A stretch of 14,273 bases of DNA from an uncultured Streptococcus sp. (GTDB taxonomy: Bacteria; Bacillota; Bacilli; Lactobacillales; Streptococcaceae): contig CAJZGT010000015.1 in NCBI GenBank assembly GCA_916048145.1, positions 1-14,273 on the forward strand. The letters run 5' to 3'. The position numbers and the translations under genes are program-made. Of this stretch, positions 7,487 through 14,273 are shown in pieces. The notes under the pieces are model-generated. The model worked only from the letters and a program-made list of their open reading frames with translations. It was not told where the DNA came from and did no database searches. The first letter of the stretch is position 1; each line of letters opens with the position of its first letter.

Positions 7487-9064
7487 ATGTGGGAACATCT
7501 AAAGTCTGAACAAAAAGACAAATACAAAACCTTAATTACCAACTTCGCTAGCTTGAGCCAAGCTTTCTCTCAAAAGGCAGAATCTGAAGATGAGGGACAA
7601 ACAGAGAATTATGTGGCTCCGATTGTTAATTCTAAATTTCAAGAAACAGTCTTCCAGAAGGCCTTTAATGCCGTAGGGGAAGATATTGCCAATACTTCCT
7701 ATGATGCTTCTGTCGTTGTAGATGAAAATCATAAATACCTAGTGGGTATTAAGTCTTTTGGGATTAATTCTGGAGACCAAAAAATCGCTCAGTTCAAGAA
7801 GGACTCTCAAGATTGGACGGACTTATTGGGTGATATCAAGTTTCATGCGGATATTTCAGCAGATAAAGAAGCTGCAGACAAGGAAAACTATCAACGCTAT
7901 GAAGAGTTGGCTCGAAAGATTGCGACTTTGAGGAATCAGAGAATCGAATCTTCTAAGGCGCAAATAAAGGGATTCAACTCGGACTCGGCCAATGTTGAAG
8001 CTGTTTATCACGTTCTGATGCCGACACCGAAGGGAGAAAATCCTAAGATTTTTGTCGGTGAAACATCTTATTTGCCAGTTGATATTGATAATCTGGTCAT
8101 TGAAGGATCAACTACTAAAAACAATCCAACCAATTTTCGATTTACGGATGGGCAACATCATTACAAGTATACAGCAGCTGACAGTCAGCTCCATATGACC
8201 TTTAACAATAAAGACATTGTGGTAGATACTTGGGATGTCCATTACATCGAAGATCCTTTTTCTCTCTTTGAAAATCTTCATTTACTGACAGCTGAAAAGG
8301 ATAAAACAGATATCTTAGAAACAGTGTCTTGGGCTATCACAGATAAACATGGAAATGTGGAAGCAAACTCTGGCTTCAATGCCTTTAACGGAGGATCAAA
8401 ACTAGCTAAGAAAGATCGTCTGCCACGGATTCTAAAGATTCAGGAAAAATTCAAAGACAGTCTGGCTCCAGAAGAACTAGCCTTTGTGACTTTTTCTTTA
8501 GAAGAAATCCTCTTGAAAAAGTGGACTGACAAGGAAGAAAAAGTTCAGATGAAGACTATTCGTGAGGATTTGATTCACTTTGTCCACAATACTGGCAATA
8601 AAAAACTCATCAAAGAGACTGAGCAGCTGGTTTATCGTCCAGTTAGTGAAGTCTACATTCCTCTGCCAGACTCTAAGAACTTCCATGATGAAAGACCGGA
8701 TTTCTTTGGTTCTGGATTTGGGACTTTTGAACCTGGAACTAAAAAATTGGCTTTGTCTAAAGAAGAAAGAACTTTTAAACTACGCTTTTTATCTTCTGGG
8801 GATGTTATTAACGCCTATATAAATCAAGAAGCTGGAAAGGCAATTCAGTCAACTGATAAGCAAGAAATCCTTGGGAATTGGATTTTACGTGGTGTTTTCC
8901 AGTTGAAAGAACGAGAGGTCTTGACAGGTCAACGTTTAAATGAACTGGAAATCAACGGAATTCGTTTGACCAAGTTTAATAATGGCGAAATCGGCATTGA
9001 ATTCATCTGGATTGATACCGAAAACCCACCAATCGATGCCATCGGCTGGGTAGCAAAGAAATAA
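7487..9064 (+). CDS. probable type II restriction endonuclease
   Basis: A 525-residue protein directly after the C5 methyltransferase, where its cognate nuclease is expected; it would cut unmethylated sites in incoming DNA. Near the N-terminus a PD-(D/E)xK-like core can be traced: E53 in FQETVF, D73 in SYDASVVV, then YLVGIKSFG with K89. The usual acid two residues before the lysine is replaced by Gly87, so the core is non-canonical. The C-terminal domain (about 425-520: FKLRFLSSGDV, then GNWILRGVF, TGQRLNELEINGIRL) has the rhythm of the B3-like DNA-binding domain at the C-terminus of NgoFVII-type endonucleases. No control (C) protein gene is present. Family assignment rests on context plus these motifs; the recognition site is unknown. 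Confidence 0.75.
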   Translation: MWEHLKSEQKDKYKTLITNFASLSQAFSQKAESEDEGQTENYVAPIVNSKFQETVFQKAFNAVGEDIANTSYDASVVVDENHKYLVGIKSFGINSGDQKIAQFKKDSQDWTDLLGDIKFHADISADKEAADKENYQRYEELARKIATLRNQRIESSKAQIKGFNSDSANVEAVYHVLMPTPKGENPKIFVGETSYLPVDIDNLVIEGSTTKNNPTNFRFTDGQHHYKYTAADSQLHMTFNNKDIVVDTWDVHYIEDPFSLFENLHLLTAEKDKTDILETVSWAITDKHGNVEANSGFNAFNGGSKLAKKDRLPRILKIQEKFKDSLAPEELAFVTFSLEEILLKKWTDKEEKVQMKTIREDLIHFVHNTGNKKLIKETEQLVYRPVSEVYIPLPDSKNFHDERPDFFGSGFGTFEPGTKKLALSKEERTFKLRFLSSGDVINAYINQEAGKAIQSTDKQEILGNWILRGVFQLKEREVLTGQRLNELEINGIRLTKFNNGEIGIEFIWIDTENPPIDAIGWVAKK

Positions 9065-9082
9065 AAAGTTCGCTGTCTTTTT
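9063..9082 (+). terminator. weak terminator-like hairpin after the endonuclease
   Basis: AAAAAG (9063-9068) pairs with CTTTTT (9077-9082) around an eight-base loop, starting inside the stop codon, and further T-rich sequence follows. With a single G-C pair in the stem it is weak; it could act on either strand. Confidence 0.35.
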
Positions 9083-9105
9083 GTTTTGTGTTTTACAGTT
9101 TTTTC

Positions 9106-9135
9106 TTGACAAGTCTTTCTTTTTTATGGTATTCT
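9106..9135 (+). promoter_or_regulatory. promoter of the TetR-ABC operon
   Basis: A perfect TTGACA (9106-9111), 18-base spacer, and TATTCT (9130-9135) preceded by TGG. Expected start is near 9142, inside the inverted repeats that begin at 9140. Repressor bound there would block the polymerase. Confidence 0.75.
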
Positions 9136-9139
9136 TTAT

Positions 9140-9169
9140 GCAACAATCGTTGCGCAACTGATGTTGCGC
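9140..9169 (+). promoter_or_regulatory. tandem palindromic operator, likely bound by the adjacent TetR protein
   Basis: Two copies of GCAAC-N4-GTTGC lie head to tail with a 14-base period: 9140-9153 (spacer AATC) and 9154-9167 (spacer TGAT). The second dyad extends to GCGCAAC-N4-GTTGCGC (9152-9158 with 9163-9169), and the junction forms the perfect palindrome GTTGCGCAAC. It lies over the transcription start and 12 bases before the regulator's ATG, the usual place for autoregulation by a TetR dimer. Two adjacent sites allow two dimers. Confidence 0.75.
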
Positions 9170-9181
9170 GAAAGGAGTCTT

Positions 9182-9757
9182 ATGCCACCAAAGGTTAAAT
9201 TTAGTAAAGAGGCTATCATTGGGACAGCTTTACAATTGGTGAGAGAAGAGGGCATGACTAGTTTGACGGCTCGAGCATTAGCGGAGCAACTGGGAGCCAC
9301 ACCAAGAGTCATTTTTGGGCAATTTGCCAATATGGCCGAGTTACAAGCAGAGGTTATTAGTGCTGCGGAAATGGTCGTGGTGGAGTATATTCGTAAGGCC
9401 TTAGAAGATGAGAAGCCTTTTCGATCCGTCGGGGTTGCTTATATCCTTTTCGCCTCAAAAGAACCCCAACTCTTTCAATTGCTTTTCCAAAATCCCAGCA
9501 AAGATCCGATTCGTCGCTTTCAAGATTTTCTTCCCATGAAGGATCATAGTTACCAATTGGTTCTGGATTCGATCGTCGCAGACTATCCTTTGAATGTAGA
9601 GGAAGCTAGTCGCTTGTACCAGCATCTATTTATCTACTCACACGGGATGGCCTCAATGGTTGCTTCTGGTATTTATCAATTCAGCATGGAAGAAGTGATT
9701 GGATTACTGACAGAGGTTTGTCAATCTCTCATCAAAGAAATGGTAGGAAAGAAATGA
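9182..9757 (+). CDS. TetR-family transcriptional repressor
   Basis: A 191-residue regulator. The N-terminal helix-turn-helix spans about residues 8-55: AIIGTALQLVREEGMTSLTA, then RALAEQLGATPRVIFGQFAN, matching the TetR DNA-binding fold with FGQF in place of the common YxxF. The rest would be the helical ligand-binding and dimer domain. ATG 9182 is chosen over 9161 because AAAGGAG (9171-9177) fits it and because the earlier start falls inside the operator palindrome. The stop overlaps the ATPase start (ATGA). It very likely represses its own operon through the repeats at 9140-9169 and lets go when a substrate of the transporter binds; the ligand is unknown. Confidence 0.9.
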   Translation: MPPKVKFSKEAIIGTALQLVREEGMTSLTARALAEQLGATPRVIFGQFANMAELQAEVISAAEMVVVEYIRKALEDEKPFRSVGVAYILFASKEPQLFQLLFQNPSKDPIRRFQDFLPMKDHSYQLVLDSIVADYPLNVEEASRLYQHLFIYSHGMASMVASGIYQFSMEEVIGLLTEVCQSLIKEMVGKK

Positions 9758-10434
9758 TTCAACTAGAAAATGTGCACAAAAGTTACGGCCAAACCAAGGT
9801 TTTAAAAGGGATTGATTTGCAGATTCAAGACCAGGATGATGTGGTTATCCTCGGTCCTTCTGGATCAGGCAAGTCAACTCTCTTAAACGTTCTGTCAGGT
9901 TTAGAAAAGGTAGACGAGGGACATATCCTCATTCAAGGACAGGATTTGGCTCAACTCACAGATCCTCAATTGACAGCCTTTAGACGTGAGAAGATTGCCT
10001 TTATTTTTCAGCAGTATTATTTATTGCCTAATCTGACGGTCAGACAGAATGTAAAGATGGGGGCAGACCTAGCAAACAATCATGATTTTTTGCAGATCAT
10101 TGAGGATTTGGGACTTGGCGATAAGTTGGACAAGTATCCGAGTGAATTGTCTGGTGGGGAACAGCAGAGAGTGTCCATTGCTCGGGCCTTGGCCAAAAAA
10201 CCAGAGATTCTTTTCTTAGATGAGCCGACGGGAGCCCTGGATGAAGAAACGGGGCGCAAGATTCTCGACTATATCTGGGAGTTAAAGGAAAAGCTGGGCT
10301 TTACCCTCATCATGGTGACGCACAACCAAAATATTGCGGATATGGCCAGAACCATCATTCGTGTCAATAGTGGCAAGATTACCCAAGTTGTGACCAATGA
10401 TCAGCCACAGACTGCTTATGAGATTGGATGGTAA
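9754..10434 (+). CDS. ABC transporter ATP-binding protein (MacB/LolD type)
   Basis: A 226-residue ATPase that powers the adjacent permease from the cytoplasmic side. Walker [10 protein letters not shown] begins at residue 34, the Q-loop glutamine is in FIFQQ (Q86), the signature LSGGEQQR begins at 133, Walker B is EILFLDEP with catalytic Glu157, and the H-loop is VTHN (His190). Gene order with an FtsX-type permease and the sequence LTVRQNV place it in the MacB/LolD/Bce group, whose members export or extract peptides and lipids or act in antimicrobial peptide resistance. ATG 9754 is preferred to 9718 because the typical [12 protein letters not shown] opening starts there and it overlaps the repressor's stop. 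The permease starts three bases after the stop. Confidence 0.95.
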   Translation: MIQLENVHKSYGQTKVLKGIDLQIQDQDDVVILGPSGSGKSTLLNVLSGLEKVDEGHILIQGQDLAQLTDPQLTAFRREKIAFIFQQYYLLPNLTVRQNVKMGADLANNHDFLQIIEDLGLGDKLDKYPSELSGGEQQRVSIARALAKKPEILFLDEPTGALDEETGRKILDYIWELKEKLGFTLIMVTHNQNIADMARTIIRVNSGKITQVVTNDQPQTAYEIGW

Positions 10435-10437
10435 GCC

Positions 10438-11583
10438 ATGTTTTCAGTAAAAGATATTCGAAAATTAGTTGTCGTAAGTATCATTGGGGCTTGTGCAGTC
10501 TTTGTGGCCAATCTCTTCTTGAATTTTTACCTTGATATCGAGCAGTTGGAGATTTCTAAAACTAATCCCATGATTCAGACCTACTATGACGCTCAGGTTT
10601 CGCTTTCCTGGATGGTGGCTATGGTCAGTGGAGTCGTCTTGTCCTTGACGTCGATCCTTCTCATGTGTTTTTATATCAAACAATTTGTCGATGATCACAA
10701 GGAACAATTAGGAATTTTAAAGGCTTTGGGCTACAGCAATGGTCAGTTGGCTAAACGATTTTGGGCATTTGGGCTCAGTTTTGGTGCTGGAGCGCTTCTT
10801 GGCTATTTCACTTCTTTTCTTATGATGGGGCATTTTTATGACTTTCGGAATGAAAAGGGGATCCTGCCAGAAATCACCATTCATTTTCATTGGCAGCTCT
10901 TGCTGGCTTTTGTGGTCCTTCCAACGGCATTTTTTATGCTTATCGCGGTTGGTTATGCTAGAAGACAACTACAAACGCCACCTCTTCGTTTATTGAAAAA
11001 GTCCCCAACACCAATCAAGGTCAAAAGGAAAAAGAGGTCTCCTAAGAAAGAGAAAGACTTCCTAACAGAGCTGTCTTCGTCACTAATTTGGGGGAGAAAA
11101 TCTATCCTATTTTTTGTAGTCTTTGGCTCTATGTGTTTTGCGGCCATGGTTCAATTGTCCTTTGGTCTAAGGGACTACACAGATGACATCATCCAAACCA
11201 TGATGATCATGATTGGCTTGATCCTTTCTTTTTCTATTCTCTTTTTGTCATTGGGGATTGTCGTCTCAGAAAGTCGCGAAACCCTGGCTCTTATGAAGGC
11301 TTTTGGCTACACAGATCGTGAATGCCAAGGTCATATCCTATCTCCCTATCGTTTCTGGGCCTATCTAGGATTTGTTCTTGGGACAGCTTACCAGTACGCT
11401 ATCATGGAAATCTTGATTGGTGTGATCAACGATACGGTTCCTGAAAAGATTGAGCATCACTTTGATGGGAATGTTTGCTTCTGGACTTTGATCGGTTTTG
11501 CTGTGGTTTATGAAAGCCTCTTTTATCTATCCAACAGAAAACTCCAAAAGCAAACCATCAAAGAAGTACTCTTAGCTGAATAA
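10438..11583 (+). CDS. FtsX-type ABC transporter permease
   Basis: A 381-residue membrane protein with eight predicted hydrophobic segments in a 4+4 duplicated pattern: about 10-31, 58-80, 108-130, 152-175, then 221-241, 254-276, 304-330 and 346-365. Each half carries the FtsX-domain coupling helix next to its membrane segments: LGILKALGYSNGQL at 91-104 and LALMKAFGYTDREC at 283-296. A basic linker (about 187-206, many Lys/Arg) joins the halves on the cytoplasmic side. It lacks the large outer domain of MacB and the loop of BceB, and is much shorter than BceB, so the substrate cannot be assigned. It follows the ATPase by three bases, so translation is probably coupled. A terminator ends the operon. 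Confidence 0.9.
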   Translation: MFSVKDIRKLVVVSIIGACAVFVANLFLNFYLDIEQLEISKTNPMIQTYYDAQVSLSWMVAMVSGVVLSLTSILLMCFYIKQFVDDHKEQLGILKALGYSNGQLAKRFWAFGLSFGAGALLGYFTSFLMMGHFYDFRNEKGILPEITIHFHWQLLLAFVVLPTAFFMLIAVGYARRQLQTPPLRLLKKSPTPIKVKRKKRSPKKEKDFLTELSSSLIWGRKSILFFVVFGSMCFAAMVQLSFGLRDYTDDIIQTMMIMIGLILSFSILFLSLGIVVSESRETLALMKAFGYTDRECQGHILSPYRFWAYLGFVLGTAYQYAIMEILIGVINDTVPEKIEHHFDGNVCFWTLIGFAVVYESLFYLSNRKLQKQTIKEVLLAE

Positions 11584-11589
11584 ATAGAG

Positions 11590-11613
11590 AAGGTTGGATT
11601 CTCCAGCCTTTTT
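11590..11613 (+). terminator. rho-independent terminator of the TetR-ABC operon
   Basis: AAGGTTGGA (11590-11598) pairs with TCCAGCCTT (11602-11610) across a TTC loop. The nine-base-pair stem has one G-U pair and is followed by more T. It begins seven bases after the permease stop. Confidence 0.85.
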
Positions 11614-11705
11614 CTTATGAAACTCATTAAAAAGAGAAGGATTTTTCACTATTCTAGGGAAAATGAAATAAAGGAAAGAAAACGAAGTTACTGGCAGAAC
11701 CTGAA

Positions 11706-11811
11706 ATGATCTTTTTACTTGATTTGACGCAACAAATAATCCTTTATCTCTGTAGGAATCCTCTTGCAGTTTGTGGTTGGTATTGGAGTTGCAGCCTTGA
11801 GTTATAAATAA
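11706..11811 (+). pseudogene. possible frameshifted small hydrophobic peptide
   Basis: The roughly 370 bases between the permease terminator and rpoE hold no clear gene. Within them, one frame from ATG 11706 reads MIFLLDLTQQIILYL and a second frame, ending at TAA 11809-11811, reads GILLQFVVGIGVAALSYK. Joined by a one-base shift near 11745-11750 they would give one hydrophobic membrane-spanning peptide of about 35 residues with a basic end. The ATG has no ribosome site. It may be the remnant of a small membrane peptide (type I toxin or bacteriocin-like), the tail of a lost membrane protein, or chance. The hairpin at 11820 follows directly. Confidence 0.2.
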
Positions 11812-11819
11812 ATCAATAT

Positions 11820-11842
11820 ACCTGTGGTCATGTTACACAGGT
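11820..11842 (+). terminator. hairpin, terminator-like
   Basis: ACCTGTG (11820-11826) and CACAGGT (11836-11842) form a perfect seven-base-pair stem with a nine-base loop, followed by CTTTC. The T tract is poor on this strand and somewhat better on the other, so it could end transcripts of either direction. Confidence 0.4.
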
Positions 11843-11886
11843 CTTTCAATTAGCTGAAATATTTCACCTTTATTTTTTCTTAACCT

Positions 11887-11915
11887 TTGACTATTCTGCA
11901 AAATTATCGTAAAAT
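11887..11915 (+). promoter_or_regulatory. promoter of rpoE
   Basis: TTGACT (11887-11892), exactly 17 bases, and TAAAAT (11910-11915). The start would be near 11922, giving a leader of about 65 bases that contains a small hairpin (CAGAGT 11940-11945 with ACTCTG 11952-11957). A second TAAAAT at 11929-11934 has no good -35. Confidence 0.7.
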
Positions 11916-11987
11916 AAAGAGTAAATGATAAAATGAGGTCAGAGTCTGTTCACTCTGGCGATAGTAGTATAAATGAGGAGAAACGCT

Positions 11988-12575
11988 TTGGAATTAGAAG
12001 TATTTGCTGGGCAAGAAAAAAGTGAACTATCTATGATTGAGGTAGCGCGTGCTATCTTGGAACTTCGTGGTCGCGATCATGAGATGCATTTTAGCGATCT
12101 TGTAAACGAAATTCAAAACTACCTTGGAACATCAAACAGCGATATCCGTGAAGCTTTGCCTTTGTTCTACACAGAGTTGAACTTTGACGGTAGCTTCATC
12201 TCACTTGGAGACAACAAATGGGGTCTTCGTTCATGGTATGGTGTGGACGAAATCGACGAAGAAATCATCGCTCTTGAAGAAAATGACGACGATGAAGTAG
12301 CACCAAAAGCTAAGAAAAAACGTGTCAATGCCTTTATGGATGGTGATTCAGATGCGATTGACTACAATGCGGATGATCCAGAAGACGAAGATGCATACGA
12401 AGCAGATCCAGCTCTTTCATACGATGATGAAAATCCAGATGATGAGAAAAATGAAGTGGAAGCTTACGATGCAGAAATCAACGAAATTGCCCCTGATGAC
12501 TTGGGTGAAGACGTGGATCTCAACGAAGAAGACGACGAGTTTTCAGATGATGATGTTGAAAACATCGAGGAATAA
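11988..12575 (+). CDS. rpoE: RNA polymerase delta subunit
   Basis: Delta subunit of Gram-positive RNA polymerase, which raises specificity and recycling of the enzyme. The N-terminal domain (about 1-90) is the HARE-type winged-helix fold seen in RpoE, with [20 protein letters not shown] and the block [17 protein letters not shown]. The C-terminal half is almost all Asp and Glu, the disordered acidic tail of the family. I place the start at TTG 11988, not ATG 11973: GAGGAG at 11975-11980 is spaced for the TTG, it overlaps the ATG itself, and nothing resembling a ribosome site precedes 11973. The result is 195 residues beginning MELEVFAG, as expected for streptococci. It stands alone, followed by the pyrG promoter. 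Confidence 0.96.
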   Translation: MELEVFAGQEKSELSMIEVARAILELRGRDHEMHFSDLVNEIQNYLGTSNSDIREALPLFYTELNFDGSFISLGDNKWGLRSWYGVDEIDEEIIALEENDDDEVAPKAKKKRVNAFMDGDSDAIDYNADDPEDEDAYEADPALSYDDENPDDEKNEVEAYDAEINEIAPDDLGEDVDLNEEDDEFSDDDVENIEE

Positions 12576-12585
12576 AAGTTAGCTA

Positions 12586-12614
12586 TTGACAATTATCCTA
12601 TTTTTAGGTATCAT
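12586..12614 (+). promoter_or_regulatory. promoter of pyrG
   Basis: A perfect TTGACA (12586-12591), 17-base spacer and TATCAT (12609-12614). Eight bases on lies GGGC (12622-12625), the initially transcribed sequence needed for CTP-sensitive reiterative transcription. Confidence 0.8.
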
Positions 12615-12621
12615 ATTGTTC

Positions 12622-12679
12622 GGGCACCTCTTTTAGAGGTCGGGGCTCCCTAGTTCTTAGGGAGCTATTTTTGTTTTTT
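12622..12679 (+). promoter_or_regulatory. CTP-sensing attenuator in the pyrG leader
   Basis: The predicted transcript begins GGGC. Downstream, GCTCCCTA (12645-12652) pairs with TAGGGAGC (12658-12665) over GTTCT, with T runs at 12668-12672 and 12674-12679: a strong intrinsic terminator. In Bacillus subtilis and Lactococcus lactis pyrG, low CTP stalls polymerase before the C at +4, extra G residues are added at the 5' end, and this poly-G pairs with the pyrimidine-rich arm of the terminator and prevents termination. Both elements are present here (CTCCCT is the poly-G target). A small extra hairpin, ACCTCT (12626-12631) with AGAGGT (12635-12640), lies between them. No effector protein is needed. 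Confidence 0.85.
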
Positions 12680-12786
12680 CAAGAAGTTATCTTCTTGTAT
12701 TTTGGTTGTGAATCTGGTGCAGTCGTTCCAGATTATTCTTATTAATAGGGTCTTGTTTTCTATGTCCCCTCGTAGTTAACAAGACC
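12680..12786 (+). other. three further hairpins between the attenuator and pyrG
   Basis: After the attenuator come perfect inverted repeats: CAAGAAG (12680-12686) with CTTCTTG (12691-12697), four-base loop; AATCTGG (12711-12717) with CCAGATT (12728-12734); and GGTCTTGTT (12749-12757) with AACAAGACC (12778-12786), 20-base loop. The first could act as a second terminator, being followed by TATTTT. The others have no T tract and may fold the leader or stabilise the message. No gene is seen. Confidence 0.5.
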
Positions 12787-12799
12787 TTGAGCATTTTAG

Positions 12800-14273
<1,474 letters not shown>

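Noticed and set aside
8156..8182. HYKYTAAD as a true phospholipase-D HKD site
   Set aside because: The three key residues fit HxKx4D, but the following GSxxN is absent and the surrounding strands do not resemble the PLD fold. Kept only as an open question in the endonuclease finding.
12322..12582. Met-rich open frame overlapping the 3' half of rpoE
   Set aside because: It is the +1 shadow of the Asp/Glu-rich acidic tail: GAT and GAA runs read as ATG and AAG. No ribosome site and no sensible protein.

Overview
The window looks like chromosomal DNA of a streptococcus, most likely of the mitis group. ValS, the delta subunit RpoE, PyrG and the GNAT protein read like their streptococcal counterparts. 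Promoters are of the TTGACA/TGnTATAAT type, Shine-Dalgarno sites are strong, and rpoE uses a TTG start. From memory, valS and rpoE-pyrG are some 70 genes apart in S. pneumoniae TIGR4, so their closeness here suggests a relative with different gene order; this could not be checked.

Layout. (1) Positions 2-3947 hold a tight run of overlapping genes: the end of an unrecognised gene, a GNAT acetyltransferase, a small P-loop kinase-like protein and valS, closed by a terminator at 3953-3979. (2) Positions 4017-6145 are a very AT-rich pair of genes overlapping by ATGA. They encode a soluble protein with NdpA/NA37-like features and a protein with a C-terminal membrane anchor. A promoter fused to the valS terminator reads into them. 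(3) Positions 6195-9064 are a type II restriction-modification pair, a C5-cytosine methyltransferase and its presumed endonuclease. Each has its own promoter and a terminator lies between them. (4) Positions 9106-11613 are a self-contained TetR / ABC ATPase / FtsX-type permease operon with a tandem palindromic operator over its transcription start. (5) Positions 11614-11987 are non-coding DNA with a hairpin and a possible small hydrophobic peptide remnant. (6) Positions 11988-14273 carry rpoE and pyrG; pyrG is preceded by a leader that fits CTP-sensing attenuation by reiterative transcription.

How the parts fit. Housekeeping genes (valS, rpoE, pyrG) flank an accessory block of about 5 kb (4017-9064) that looks like a small defence locus: a canonical R-M system beside an uncharacterised AT-rich two-gene unit of soluble putative nucleic-acid-binding protein plus membrane protein. 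That unit is the best candidate here for an undescribed system. Its membrane gene has an 11-A homopolymer at 5497-5507 that could make it phase-variable. The defence role is inferred from context and architecture and is not shown by sequence identity.
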